A stretch of 64,000 nt of DNA from Rhodococcus sp. 14-2470-1b (lineage in GTDB: Bacteria > Actinomycetota > Actinomycetes > Mycobacteriales > Mycobacteriaceae), in the NCBI RefSeq assembly GCF_002259415.1, contig NZ_NPFY01000006.1, positions 1 through 64,000 on the forward strand. The letters are read 5' to 3'. Positions 18,489 through 27,535 of the stretch are shown in pieces; within the stretch, counting starts at the first letter, position 1; the number at the start of each line of letters is the position of its first letter. The notes beneath the pieces are model-generated. The model saw only the letters and a list, made by a program, of their open reading frames with translations. It did no database searches and was not told the DNA's origin. Made by a program: the position numbers and the translations under genes.

Positions 18489-19667
18489 ATGTTCGATCTC
18501 GATCGGATCCGCCGGGACACACCGGCTGCGGTGTCCTCGATATTCCTCGACAGCGCAGGGTCGTCACTGCCGCCCGACCCCGTCGTCGACGCCACCGTCG
18601 CGCACATCCGCCGCGAGGCAGTCGTCGGTGGCTACCGCGCCGCGAACGAGCGCATGGCCGACCTCGCGGCAGTCAAGACCTCCATTGCCCGGTTGATCGG
18701 CGCGACGCCGTCGGGCATTGCTCTGAGCGACAGCGCAACTCGATCGTGGAGCGACTTCTTCTACTCCGTCCCGCTGACACGCGGTGATCGGATACTGCTG
18801 TGCCAGGTCGAGTACGCCTCCAACGCGATAGCTGCGTTGCAGCGTGCGACCGCGACGGGCGCCAGCGTCGAGTTCGTACCGAGCGACCCCTCGGGGCAGA
18901 TCGACCTGGCCGCGCTCGAGAACATGCTCGACGAACGCGTCCGAATTGTCTCACTTGTCCACGCGCCCACCAACGGTGGACTCGTCAACCCCGCACGAGA
19001 GGTGTCCGAACTCGCGCACCGAGTCGGCGCGCTCGTCCTGCTCGATGCATGCCAATCCATCGGACAGGTGCGAGTGGACGTCGGCGAACTCGGAGTGGAC
19101 GCTCTCAGCGCGACGGGCCGAAAGTGGTTGCGGGGGCCCCGCGGAACCGGATTTCTCTATGTCCGACCTGGCCTCGCCGAAACACTGGAACCACCGGCAC
19201 TGGACCTGCACAGCGCACAGTGGACCGGCGAACGGGAGTACCAACTCGCAGCCGACGCCTCGCGGTTCGAGTTCTGGGAGTGCTCCGTCGCGGCCCGGCT
19301 CGGACTCGGCGTGGCCGTCGACTACCTACTGGACATCGGAATCGACGCAGTCCAGGACGCCGTCAGCGCACGTGCAGAACACCTGCGAGCCGGCCTTCGC
19401 ACCGTCGCAGGGGTCACCGTGCACGACCTCGGCGACCGCCGCAGCGGCATCGTGTCCTTCACCGTCGACGGCAGGAACCCCACCGACGTGCGCGACGAAT
19501 TGGCCGCGAAGGGCATCACCGTGACGGTCAGCCATCGACGTTCGACGCTCGTGGACATGAACCTGCGGGGGTTGGACTCGGTGATTCGTGCATCCCCGCA
19601 CTACTTCGTGACGTTCGATCAGCTGGACGAGTTGGTCGCCTCCATGCACACAGGGCGAGGGCACTGA
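18489..19667 (+). CDS. egtE: EgtE-like PLP-dependent C-S lyase (class V aminotransferase fold)
   Basis: EgtE cleaves hercynylcysteine sulfoxide to ergothioneine with a PLP cofactor. The 392-residue protein is a class V aminotransferase-fold enzyme with FLDSAGSSLPP, the VLLDACQSIGQ Asp/Gln site, and the PLP lysine in SATGRKWLRGPRGTGFLYVRP. The start is the ATG at 18489, with AGGAAGG seven bases upstream; an open frame running far upstream is antisense to egtA. It is divergent from egtA-D, not at the operon end as in Mycobacterium. The ergothioneine role is inferred from position; a cysteine desulfurase-like role elsewhere is the alternative. Confidence 0.82.
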   Translation: MFDLDRIRRDTPAAVSSIFLDSAGSSLPPDPVVDATVAHIRREAVVGGYRAANERMADLAAVKTSIARLIGATPSGIALSDSATRSWSDFFYSVPLTRGDRILLCQVEYASNAIAALQRATATGASVEFVPSDPSGQIDLAALENMLDERVRIVSLVHAPTNGGLVNPAREVSELAHRVGALVLLDACQSIGQVRVDVGELGVDALSATGRKWLRGPRGTGFLYVRPGLAETLEPPALDLHSAQWTGEREYQLAADASRFEFWECSVAARLGLGVAVDYLLDIGIDAVQDAVSARAEHLRAGLRTVAGVTVHDLGDRRSGIVSFTVDGRNPTDVRDELAAKGITVTVSHRRSTLVDMNLRGLDSVIRASPHYFVTFDQLDELVASMHTGRGH

Positions 19668-20475
19668 TCGCCGTCCCGGCCACGGCCGTCCAGGTGATGG
19701 GGTCGCCGAACATCAGTAGCGCCCACACCATCGTCGTCGCAGGTGTGAGGTAGAGCAGGGCGCTGACACGCGTGGCACCGCTGCGGCGCAGGACGAACAT
19801 GTAGGTGCCGTATGCGCCGAACGTCGACAGCACGACCAACCACGCGACCGCGCCCCAGAAGCCGATCGTGACGGGCGGCGCTGCGTCGCCCAGGGCCGCG
19901 CTCCACGTCATGAACAGTCCTGCCGCGACGCACGCCTGGATCAGCATTGCGAGCGGAATCGGTTCCGTCGTCTGCAGTTTGCGTTCGAGAACGGTGCCGA
20001 CCGCCAGCGACACCATGCCCGCCAGAGGCAGCAAATACACGAACCAGGGCGCACCCTCACCGCCGAGGTCACCTGCGACCACGACGACGACTCCACCGAA
20101 CCCAACGGCCAGAGACACGAACTTGCCGACGCCGAAGCCCTCACCCAACACACGTACGGCCAGGCCCGCCACGACCAAGGGCTGCATGGCTGCGATGAGT
20201 GCGGCCGTGCCGGCCGGAACTCCGAGGCCGACACCCCCGAACACACACGCCAGGTAGAGGAACTGGCTGAAGAAGCCGAGCACGCTCTGTCGGCGAACCC
20301 CTGCCCAGGTCGTGCGGAGTCCGCGATACCAGCACCAGGCACCGAGGATGGCGACCGCAACGAGGTATCGCCATCCGAGCAGCGTGTGCGCGGGTGCGTG
20401 GGCGGTTCCGTTTTCCGCGCCGATGAATCCGGAACTCCACAGAATCACCAGAGCGATGGCGGCTAGTTTGTCCAT
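19528..20475 (-). CDS. EamA/DMT-family membrane exporter
   Basis: This 315-residue protein has ten membrane segments in two EamA repeats (residues about 3-135 and 145-285), the arrangement of drug/metabolite exporters. The substrate cannot be told from sequence. The start is the ATG at 20475. The C-terminal tail after about residue 280 is polar and rich in Arg, Pro and Ser, and its last 140 bases lie antisense to the 3' end of egtE, an unusually long convergent overlap. It is divergent from a TetR gene with a palindrome between them, so repression of this exporter by that TetR is likely. Confidence 0.88.
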   Translation of the reverse strand: MDKLAAIALVILWSSGFIGAENGTAHAPAHTLLGWRYLVAVAILGAWCWYRGLRTTWAGVRRQSVLGFFSQFLYLACVFGGVGLGVPAGTAALIAAMQPLVVAGLAVRVLGEGFGVGKFVSLAVGFGGVVVVVAGDLGGEGAPWFVYLLPLAGMVSLAVGTVLERKLQTTEPIPLAMLIQACVAAGLFMTWSAALGDAAPPVTIGFWGAVAWLVVLSTFGAYGTYMFVLRRSGATRVSALLYLTPATTMVWALLMFGDPITWTAVAGTAISALALCAWRRPTRPADRTSRSSAGMHESPSPTPAGSCPRASNVDG

Positions 20476-20490
20476 ACCGACGAGGTAACC

Positions 20491-20504
20491 ATACAGGTCT
20501 GTAT
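20491..20504. promoter_or_regulatory. Palindromic operator between exporter and TetR
   Basis: ATACAGGTCTGTAT is a perfect 14-base palindrome (arms ATACAG/CTGTAT) in the 60-base gap between the divergent exporter and TetR genes. Position and symmetry fit the binding site of the TetR encoded at 20536, controlling both directions. Confidence 0.65.
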
Positions 20505-20535
20505 ACTTGCAGTGCACCTGTGATCGGAGGCACAC

Positions 20536-21198
20536 ATGACCAAAGCTTTGACGCCTGCGGGCGAGCGGATTTTGACCGTCGCCAGCGCACTGTTCTACGA
20601 GCGCGGCATCCGCGCGGTCGGCGTCGACCTCATCGCCGACGAAGCCGGGACGACGAAGAAGACGCTCTACGACCGGTTCGGCTCCAAGGACGGGCTGGTG
20701 ATGCGCTATCTCGAGCGACGTTTCGAAAGATGGTGCGAGTTCGTCCTCGCCTATCTCGAACCGATCCCCACCGGACCCGATCGCGTTCTGAGCATCTACG
20801 ACGCACTGGCCGCCTGGATGCGCGACAACCACCGCGGCTGCGGGTTCGTCAACGCCTTCGCCGAGTACGGCGGGACCGACCATCCGGCTCTCGAGGTCAT
20901 CCGGTCCGAGAAGGACTGGACGCGAGCACTGTTCGTCCAGCTCGCGGAGGACGCAGGCCTGCCGGCACCGGACGAGCTCGGCCTGAAACTGTCCCTGATC
21001 CACGAAGGCGCCGTCGTGATGAGCACCGCAGGAGCTCGCGCCGACGCCGTCGACGTCGCCCGATCCATCGCCTCCACCCTTGTGAATGGAGCCTTGCAGT
21101 CCGGTCGCTCCGCAGGCTCCGCTCCTTCCCCCAGGTCTACGTTTCCCCTCACAGGAGAGGGTCGTGTAGAGTCTCCCGGGTTGTCTCGGCGAGGGTAG
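20536..21198 (+). CDS. TetR-family repressor with repeat-encoded tail
   Basis: This 220-residue regulator has the TetR helix-turn-helix at residues about 8-52 (LIADEAGTTKKTLYDRFGSKDGL) and a C-terminal sensor domain. It is divergent from an EamA exporter, the usual layout for a repressor of its own efflux pump. The start is ATG with GGAGG upstream. From residue 190 on, the reading frame is made of a copy of the dispersed repeat and gives GRSAGSAPSPRS. The ordinary TetR fold appears to end just before this, so the tail is probably an addition. The inducer is unknown. Confidence 0.9.
   Translation: MTKALTPAGERILTVASALFYERGIRAVGVDLIADEAGTTKKTLYDRFGSKDGLVMRYLERRFERWCEFVLAYLEPIPTGPDRVLSIYDALAAWMRDNHRGCGFVNAFAEYGGTDHPALEVIRSEKDWTRALFVQLAEDAGLPAPDELGLKLSLIHEGAVVMSTAGARADAVDVARSIASTLVNGALQSGRSAGSAPSPRSTFPLTGEGRVESPGLSRRG
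21103..21152 (-). repeat. Dispersed repeat copy inside the TetR 3' end
   Basis: Read on the minus strand this copy runs from GTGAGGGGAAACGTAGACC to GGAGCGGAGCCTGCGGAGCG. It has both the left part and the core seen at 28689 and 42765. It lies within the last 32 codons of the TetR gene and therefore encodes part of its tail. Confidence 0.75.
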
Positions 21199-21310
21199 CT
21201 CCGCACAGGAACTACCGTGATCGACGCGGCTCGGCTCCTCGGCCGTGCTCGTTCGTGTCTGCCCCGACGAAGCACTTGCCCACACCGTGATCTCAAGGAG
21301 CTGTTCTCTG

Positions 21311-21952
21311 ATGTCGAACGATGTAAACAACCTCAAGGCTGCTGTACGCACCGAGTTCGGCAAGGGCGCTGCACGCCGTGCACGCCGCGACGGCCTGGTC
21401 CCCGCCGTTCTGTACGGACACGGCACCGACCCGCAGCACCTCGCACTCGACACCCGCGCATTCGCCGCAGTCCTGCGTAAGGACGGCACCAACGCCGTTC
21501 TGACCCTCGACATCGACGGCAAGGAGCAGGTCGCACTGACCAAGTCCGTCGTCGTTCACCCCATCAAGCGCAGCATCGAGCACGCCGACCTCCTCGTCCT
21601 GCGCAAGGGCGAGCGCGTCACCGTCGAGATCAACGTCGTCGTCGAGGGTGACGCAGCCCCCGGCACCCTGGTCACCACCGACTCGACCGTCGTCGAGATC
21701 GAGGCCGACGCACTGTCCATCCCCGAGTCCGTCGAGGTCTCGGTCGAGGGCGTCGAGGCAGGCACCCAGATTCTCGCAGGCGGCCTGACCCTTCCGGCCG
21801 GCGTCACCCTGATCTCCGACCCCGAGCTCCTGCTCGTCAACGTCGTCGAGGCACCGACCGAGGAAGACCTCGAAGCCGAGGGCGAAGAGGCTCCGACCGG
21901 CGACGTCGTCGACGAAGAAGAGGCATCCGAGGAAAGCTCCGACGAGAGCTGA
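21311..21952 (+). CDS. rplY: 50S ribosomal protein L25/TL5 (Ctc type)
   Basis: L25 binds 5S rRNA in the large ribosomal subunit; the long Ctc form is linked to stress in Gram-positive bacteria. The 213-residue protein has the L25 domain at about 5-95 ([25 protein letters not shown]-like start) and the TL5 beta domain at about 100-190. It ends in a long acidic tail of Glu and Asp. The start is the ATG at 21311, with AAGGAG nine bases upstream. A strong hairpin follows before pth. Confidence 0.95.
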   Translation: MSNDVNNLKAAVRTEFGKGAARRARRDGLVPAVLYGHGTDPQHLALDTRAFAAVLRKDGTNAVLTLDIDGKEQVALTKSVVVHPIKRSIEHADLLVLRKGERVTVEINVVVEGDAAPGTLVTTDSTVVEIEADALSIPESVEVSVEGVEAGTQILAGGLTLPAGVTLISDPELLLVNVVEAPTEEDLEAEGEEAPTGDVVDEEEASEESSDES

Positions 21953-21973
21953 TCTCAGCCCCGCATCACGACA

Positions 21974-22003
21974 CGCGCCGCTCCCCTCGTCGGGAGCGGC
22001 GCG
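21974..22003 (+). terminator. Strong hairpin between rplY and pth
   Basis: A perfect 12-base-pair GC-rich stem (CGCGCCGCTCCC with its complement) has a six-base loop and is followed by GTTCTCGTTTC. It starts 21 bases after the rplY stop and 38 bases before the pth start. It probably terminates most rplY transcripts, so pth would depend on read-through or its own promoter. Confidence 0.85.
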
Positions 22004-22041
22004 TTCTCGTTTCACCCTTCTCGATGGGAGCATGATCAACC

Positions 22042-22620
22042 GTGACTGCAGATACGGCCCTGATCGTCGGCCTGGGTAACCCCGGCGCACAGTACGAAAC
22101 GACCCGCCACAACGTCGGATTCATGGTCGCCGACGTGCTCGCAGCCCGGATCGGTGCGAAGTTCTCCTCACACAAGAAGTCGAACTCCGACATAGTCCAA
22201 GCACGCCTCGCGGACCGTTCGGTGATCGTCGCCAAACCCCGCACCTTCATGAACCTCTCCGGCCAACCCGTCGCAGGCTTGGCGCGGTTCTTCTCCACCT
22301 CGCCGTCGAACATCGTCGTCGTCCACGACGAACTCGACATCGACTTCGGTGCCATCCGGCTCAAGCTCGGCGGCGGCGAAGGCGGCCACAACGGGCTTCG
22401 CTCCATCTCCCAGCACCTGAGCACCAAGGACTACCTGCGTGTGCGCGTCGGCGTCGGGCGTCCGCCCGGCCGCATGGACCCGGCGTCGTACGTCCTCAAA
22501 CCTTTCTCCTCGGCCGAACGCAAGGACCTCGGCGTCATCGTGGAAGAAGCCGCCGACGCCGCCGAGCTACTCCTGCGCGTCGGCCTCGAAGCAGCGCAGA
22601 ACCAGGTTCATCCGAGGTAG
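22042..22620 (+). CDS. pth: Peptidyl-tRNA hydrolase
   Basis: Pth frees tRNA from peptidyl-tRNA that has dropped off the ribosome, and it is essential in bacteria. The 192-residue protein has the family signature [18 protein letters not shown] near the N-terminus (His at about 22 is catalytic), [10 protein letters not shown], and [10 protein letters not shown] followed by [13 protein letters not shown]. The start is a GTG at 22042. It follows rplY, as in mycobacteria, and ends about 90 bases before the convergent acyl-AMP ligase gene. Confidence 0.97.
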   Translation: MTADTALIVGLGNPGAQYETTRHNVGFMVADVLAARIGAKFSSHKKSNSDIVQARLADRSVIVAKPRTFMNLSGQPVAGLARFFSTSPSNIVVVHDELDIDFGAIRLKLGGGEGGHNGLRSISQHLSTKDYLRVRVGVGRPPGRMDPASYVLKPFSSAERKDLGVIVEEAADAAELLLRVGLEAAQNQVHPR

Positions 22621-22707
22621 CTAGCACCGTTTTTGCCGAGCTGGCACGCGTGCTCTCGCACTGGAAAGCGTGCGAAGTCTTCACAAAGGGTGCTGACTCG
22701 GTCCCAT

Positions 22708-24342
22708 TCAGCCCAGCAGCCCCGCCGAGTTGGATCGACGGAGTTTGCCGGAGGACGTCTTGGGGATCGATCCTGGACCGAGGACGGCAACGGTTCTGGG
22801 CCGCACTCCTACTTCCGAGTGCACGGCGTGGACGACGTCGTGTTCTATCCGCTTCACCTCGTCGGGATTCTGGAAGTCGTTGGTCTCCACGGCAACCGCG
22901 AAGCTCTCCCTCTTGTCCCCCGCATCGAGCCTGATCGCGACGGCGTTGCCCGGCCGCACGCCGCGTACCGAGCCCGCTGCCCGTTCGATGTCGGTCGGGT
23001 AGATGTTGCGCCCGCCCATGATGATGACGTCCTTGACGCGGCCGCACACGACGACCAGTCCTTCTTCGGTGAAGTAGCCGACGTCACCGGTGTCGAGCCA
23101 CCCGTCCTCGTCCTGTGTGGCAACAGGTCCGTCGACGGTGATGTATCCCGGTGTGACGGCTTTACCTCGGACCTCGATGATGCCGACGCCGCGTGGAGTG
23201 AGGACCTGCCCTTCTTTGTCCACGACGCGGCCTTCGAGGTTCGGCACCATCGTGCCGAGTGTCGCGAGGCGTCGCAGATTGCCCTTGGTCGACGGGACGG
23301 CTCGACCCATCGCCTCGAGCAGATCGGCGTCGACGACGTCGAGGACCTGCCCCTGACCCGGGTCGGGGATGGACACGGCCAGTGTGGTTTCGGCCATGCC
23401 GTACACGGGCGCGAGCGCGAGCGGATCCAGCTTGTACGGCGCCCCTGCCTCGGCCAGCGCCGCCATCGTGTCCGGGTCGACGGGCTCGGCGCCGTTCCAG
23501 GCGTAGCGCAGCGAGCTGAGGTCGAGATCGAGATCGTCCTCGGCTTGCGACAGCCTCCTCGCCAGCAGCGAGTACGCGAAATTGGGTGCTGCGGTGACGG
23601 TTCCGCCGTACTTGTGGATCAGCTTGGCCCACAGGAGCGGTGACCGGAGGAAATCCAGCGGCGTGATGCTGACGACCTCGGCACCTACCTGCATCGGCAC
23701 CGTCAGAAAGCCGACCATGCCCATGTCGTGGAACAGTGGCAGCCAGCTGACCATGACGTCCGAGTCGACGTCGAACTTGATGCGGTCGATCATCGCGTAC
23801 GCGTTGACGTAGAAGTTCTCGTGTGTGATCCGCACGGCCTTCGGTGATCCGGTGGATCCGGACGTCAACTGCTGCAGTGCGATGTCCGACTCGTCGGTGT
23901 CGACGGGATCGCAGTCCCGGCCCGCACGCATGTCGTCGATCTTCAGCACGGTGATGCCGCGTTCTTCGAGGATGGGCGCCGCGATGTCGAACGGGGCGCC
24001 CAGGATGACAGCCTTCGCGTCGATCATCTTCACGACCGTCTCGGTGTCGGTGCCCCACACCCCGAGGTCGGTGCGCGGTGTCGGCTGGTGCAGCATCGTC
24101 ACCGATCCGCCTCGCATCCACGTCGCCTGACACGCAGGCGCGATGTCGACCGGTTGGCCGGCGAGGACGCCTACCGCATCGCCACGTTCGATGCCTGCGT
24201 CGGCGAGTGCGCCCGCCATCGACCGCGCCACCTGGTGAATCTCGCCCCAGGACTGCCTCAGCGCCTGATCCGGCTCACCGGTGACGAGCCCTCGCTTGCT
24301 CGTGCGCGCCGTCGAGAACATCTCCTCGGTGAATCTGCTCAA
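22708..24342 (-). CDS. Fatty acyl-AMP ligase / acyl-CoA synthetase
   Basis: This 544-residue enzyme activates a fatty acid with ATP. The P-loop [12 protein letters not shown] lies at about 160, the adenylate-binding YGMAETT near 310, TGDVGYF and [20 protein letters not shown] near 420-450, and the catalytic Lys region [10 protein letters not shown] near the C-terminus. [10 protein letters not shown] and the overall pattern are closer to fatty acyl-AMP ligases, which feed polyketide or lipid synthases, than to classic FadD. It occupies the place of mycobacterial pks16 (Rv1013, also 544 residues by recollection) next to pth. The acyl acceptor is not evident; no synthase is encoded nearby. Confidence 0.88.
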   Translation of the reverse strand: MSRFTEEMFSTARTSKRGLVTGEPDQALRQSWGEIHQVARSMAGALADAGIERGDAVGVLAGQPVDIAPACQATWMRGGSVTMLHQPTPRTDLGVWGTDTETVVKMIDAKAVILGAPFDIAAPILEERGITVLKIDDMRAGRDCDPVDTDESDIALQQLTSGSTGSPKAVRITHENFYVNAYAMIDRIKFDVDSDVMVSWLPLFHDMGMVGFLTVPMQVGAEVVSITPLDFLRSPLLWAKLIHKYGGTVTAAPNFAYSLLARRLSQAEDDLDLDLSSLRYAWNGAEPVDPDTMAALAEAGAPYKLDPLALAPVYGMAETTLAVSIPDPGQGQVLDVVDADLLEAMGRAVPSTKGNLRRLATLGTMVPNLEGRVVDKEGQVLTPRGVGIIEVRGKAVTPGYITVDGPVATQDEDGWLDTGDVGYFTEEGLVVVCGRVKDVIIMGGRNIYPTDIERAAGSVRGVRPGNAVAIRLDAGDKRESFAVAVETNDFQNPDEVKRIEHDVVHAVHSEVGVRPRTVAVLGPGSIPKTSSGKLRRSNSAGLLG

Positions 24343-24487
24343 AACTCATCTCCTGTGCCGACGGTCCGACCTGTACCCACGCTATTGAAATTCGCATGCC
24401 CGCGGAGCCGTTACCCGAGAAAACGTACGAACGACCACGAGTACCCTGGTACCGGCAACACCGCCCCCGTGAATAGAAGAGGTTCGC

Positions 24488-26149
24488 TTGAGTACGCCGG
24501 ATTCGGTCGAGACCAACACTGCGCCCGCCGAGTCGGCCCCCAAGAACGCACACAAGGAACTTCCCGCCGAGGTCTCCAGGCGCCGGACGTTCGCCGTCAT
24601 CTCCCACCCCGACGCCGGTAAGTCGACGCTCACCGAGGCCCTGGCGCTGCACGCTCGTGTCATTTCCGAGGCAGGCGCGATCCACGGCAAGGCGGGCAGG
24701 CGCTCCACCGTCTCCGACTGGATGGAGATGGAGAAGGCGCGCGGTATCTCGGTCAGTTCGACGGCATTGCAGTTCAACTACCAGGTCGATGCCGCCGTCG
24801 ACGACACCAACGTCATCAACCTCGTGGACACCCCTGGTCACGCCGACTTCTCCGAGGACACCTACCGCGTCCTGACGGCCGTCGACGCCGCGGTCATGCT
24901 CATCGACGCCGCCAAAGGCCTCGAACCACAGACCCTCAAGCTCTTCCAGGTGTGCCGGCAGTTCGGTATCCCGGTCATCACCGTCATCAACAAGTGGGAC
25001 CGGCCCGGCCAGTCGCCACTGGAGCTTCTCGACGAGATCGAGCAGCGCATCGGTCTGACGCCGACGCCCCTGTACTGGCCCGTCGGTATCGCGGGCGACT
25101 TCCGCGGTCTGCTCGACGTCCGCGCAGGCAACTACATTCGGTTCACCCGAACCGCGGGCGGCGCGACCATCGCCCCCGAGGAATTGCTCGACGCCGACGC
25201 CGCGGCCGCCCGCGAGGGTGACGAATGGGAGACCGCTCTCGAGGAGAGCGAACTGCTCGTCTCGAGCGGGCAAGCTCACGACCAGGAACTGTTCCTGGCA
25301 GGTCAGACGTCGCCGGTGATCTTCGGTTCCGCGATGCTGAACTTCGGTGTCCGCCAGATTCTCGACACGCTAGTCGCTCTCGCGCCCGCACCCGGCCCGC
25401 GTGACGACGTCAAGGGCGGTGTCCGAGACGTCACCGATCCCTTCAGCGCCGTCGTCTTCAAGGTCCAGGCGGGAATGGACACCGCGCACCGCGACCGGTT
25501 GGCGTTCATGCGCGTCGTGTCCGGCGTGTTCGAGCGCGGCATGGTGGTCACCCACGCGCAGACCGGTAAACCGTTCACGACGAAGTACGCGCTGACGGTG
25601 TTCGGCCGCGAACGCACCACCGTGGAGAACGCCTACCCCGGTGACGTCGTCGGCTTGGTCAACGCGACCGCGTTGGCACCCGGCCACACCCTCTTCACCG
25701 ACAAGAAGGTGGAGTTTCCGCCGATCCCGTCCTTCGCGCCCGAGCACTTCGCTGCCCTGCGCGTCGACAGCGCGGACAAGTACAAGAAGTTCCGTCGCGC
25801 CGTGGAACAGATGGACTCCGAAGGCGTGGTTCAGGTGTTGCGCAACGATATTCGCGGCGACGCCTCCCCTGTCCTCGCCGCCGTCGGGCCGATGCAGTTC
25901 GAGGTGGTCACCGCGCGCATGAAGTCCGAGTTCGGCGTCGACGCGCGGCTCGAACCACTCGGGTACTCCGTCGCACGCCGCACCGACACGGAATCCGCCG
26001 TCGAACTCGGTCGCCAGCGCGGCGTCGAGGTCTTCACTCGTACCGACGGCGCGTTGCTGGCTCTGGTCAGCGACAAGTGGCGCCTGCAGTACCTCGAGAA
26101 GGAAATGCCCGAATTGACGCTGGAGCCTCTCGTCGCCGCAGGCGAATAG
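24488..26149 (+). CDS. prfC: Peptide chain release factor 3
   Basis: RF3 is a ribosomal GTPase that recycles RF1/RF2 after peptide release. The 553-residue protein has G1 SHPDAGKSTLTEAL, G3 DTPGHADFSEDTYR and G4 NKWD in the N-terminal domain, then EF-Tu-like domain II and an RF3-specific C-terminal domain. The start is the TTG at 24488. Its TAG stop shares one base with the GTG of the pnuC-like gene, so the two are translationally linked. Length and motifs are standard for the family. Confidence 0.96.
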   Translation: MSTPDSVETNTAPAESAPKNAHKELPAEVSRRRTFAVISHPDAGKSTLTEALALHARVISEAGAIHGKAGRRSTVSDWMEMEKARGISVSSTALQFNYQVDAAVDDTNVINLVDTPGHADFSEDTYRVLTAVDAAVMLIDAAKGLEPQTLKLFQVCRQFGIPVITVINKWDRPGQSPLELLDEIEQRIGLTPTPLYWPVGIAGDFRGLLDVRAGNYIRFTRTAGGATIAPEELLDADAAAAREGDEWETALEESELLVSSGQAHDQELFLAGQTSPVIFGSAMLNFGVRQILDTLVALAPAPGPRDDVKGGVRDVTDPFSAVVFKVQAGMDTAHRDRLAFMRVVSGVFERGMVVTHAQTGKPFTTKYALTVFGRERTTVENAYPGDVVGLVNATALAPGHTLFTDKKVEFPPIPSFAPEHFAALRVDSADKYKKFRRAVEQMDSEGVVQVLRNDIRGDASPVLAAVGPMQFEVVTARMKSEFGVDARLEPLGYSVARRTDTESAVELGRQRGVEVFTRTDGALLALVSDKWRLQYLEKEMPELTLEPLVAAGE

Positions 26150-26802
26150 TGCTCCTCGGGCTGCTCGACGCGCAGGTCTCCATCGCGGGACACCCCATCC
26201 TGTGGCGCGAGATCGTCGGTAACGGTTTCGGTCTGGCGTCGGCGATCGGGGGAATGCGACGAGTGGTGTGGGCGTGGCCGGTGGGGATCATCGGGAACGC
26301 TTTGCTGTTCACCGTGTTCCTCGGCGGCGCCTTCCACACCCCGCAGGCGTTGGATCTCTACGGCCAGGCCGGGCGGCAGTTGCTGTTCATCGCGGTCAGT
26401 GTCTACGGCTGGTCGCAGTGGCTGCGCACCTCGCGGGCTCGCAAGACGGCGGTGTTGCCGCGGTGGGCGTCGGCGAAGGAACGCATCGCGATGATCGCGG
26501 TGATGGTCGTCGGCACCGCGGCGTTCGCCCAACTGTTCGGCTATCTCGGGTCCTACGGCAAATGGGCCGACGCGTGGATCTTCACCGGATCCTTGCTTGC
26601 GACGTTCGGCATGGCACGGGGAATCACCGAATTCTGGCTGATCTGGATAGGCGTCGATGTGGTGGGTGTGCCGCTGCTGTTCCGTGCCGGTTTCTACCCG
26701 TCCGCATTTCTGTATCTTGTGTATGCAGCCTTCGTGGCCTGGGGTTTCGTGGTGTGGCTGCGCATTCAGAAGGCGAACGGTACTTCGAAAATCTCCGCCT
26801 AA
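26149..26802 (+). CDS. pnuC: PnuC-like nicotinamide mononucleotide/riboside transporter
   Basis: PnuC proteins are membrane facilitators that take up nicotinamide riboside for NAD salvage. The 217-residue protein has about seven membrane segments and the family motifs ILWREIVGNGFGLASAIGGMRR and WPVGIIGN near the start, then YGWSQWLR and GIPLYWF-like VVGVPLLFRAGFYPSAFLYLVYAAF. I chose the GTG at 26149, which overlaps the prfC stop as TAGTG; a longer frame extends into prfC. No NAD-sensing riboswitch is visible, as expected for an internal gene. Confidence 0.92.
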   Translation: MLLGLLDAQVSIAGHPILWREIVGNGFGLASAIGGMRRVVWAWPVGIIGNALLFTVFLGGAFHTPQALDLYGQAGRQLLFIAVSVYGWSQWLRTSRARKTAVLPRWASAKERIAMIAVMVVGTAAFAQLFGYLGSYGKWADAWIFTGSLLATFGMARGITEFWLIWIGVDVVGVPLLFRAGFYPSAFLYLVYAAFVAWGFVVWLRIQKANGTSKISA

Positions 26803-26897
26803 ACGGGTGAAGTGTTATTCTTCGGTGGTCCGAACGGACTTCGAGTAGGTTTTCCTCGGAAATCGTAGAGTTTGACGCTTCTGATGTGGGGTTGGAT

Positions 26898-26918
26898 ATG
26901 ACGCAGGGCTCGCTATGA
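26898..26918 (+). other. Six-codon leader ORF duplicating the next gene start
   Basis: ATGACGCAGGGCTCGCTATGA encodes six residues, and its TGA overlaps the ATG of the next gene as ATGA. The bases TATGACGCAGGG occur twice, 17 bases apart, so the leader looks like a tandem copy of the gene start. It could couple translation into the longer gene, or be a harmless duplication. Confidence 0.45.
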
Positions 26919-27526
26919 CGCAGGGATCCAGCTATCCGCTGGCGGGAATCAAGATCGGCCAGGCGCCGGCTCATCGTCTGAGCACGCCTACTCCCAAGCT
27001 GGCCAGTGGCGTCTCGGCGTCCAAGTCGAACTCTCCCTCGGACGCGGCGACAGACAGTGCCGCTGCGGACCCAGCAGCAGCGAAGTCGACCGAGAACTCC
27101 GCATCGAAGGCCGAGACGAAGCAAGAACCCGAAAGCACGACGCCGAAGCAGCCCTCCAAGGATTCGAACGAGGTTGAAGTGACTACTAGCGATCAGATCT
27201 CCGAGCACGGCCTGCCCACCAATGGCCGTTCCACCCACTCGTCGGGCTCGACGTCCACGGCCGCCGGCCGCGGCGGAGCCCCTGACCGCCGTACCGCCAT
27301 GGGCGTCGCGTCCGTGCGCATCGCGGGCCGCCTCACCCAGAACGAGCTCGGTAGCCGCACCGGCGACATTCGCACCCCTGACACGTCCGTCGGCCCGGAC
27401 GAGCTGCTGCAGCTCCTCGGTGAGTACCTGGTGTCCGGCGGTCTGCAGAACCCCGAGATTCACGTCCGGTCCAACGGCCAGACCATCGTTCTCGACCTGC
27501 TGAACCCGGCCAAGGGTTACCGCTGA
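26915..27526 (+). CDS. Hypothetical protein with disordered N-terminal half
   Basis: I do not recognise this protein. Residues about 25-120 are low-complexity, rich in Ser, Ala, Thr, Pro and Lys, and likely disordered. The C-terminal 80 residues look folded (SVRIAGRLTQNELGSRTGDI, VGPDELLQLLGEYL, and IHVRSNGQTIVLDLLNPAKGYR). The start is the ATG at 26915, which overlaps the stop of a six-codon leader; an internal GTG at 27179 could give the folded part alone. The gene lies between pnuC and a convergent DUF4166-type gene. Confidence 0.7.
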   Translation: MTQGSSYPLAGIKIGQAPAHRLSTPTPKLASGVSASKSNSPSDAATDSAAADPAAAKSTENSASKAETKQEPESTTPKQPSKDSNEVEVTTSDQISEHGLPTNGRSTHSSGSTSTAAGRGGAPDRRTAMGVASVRIAGRLTQNELGSRTGDIRTPDTSVGPDELLQLLGEYLVSGGLQNPEIHVRSNGQTIVLDLLNPAKGYR

Positions 27527-27535
27527 CCCGCTAGG

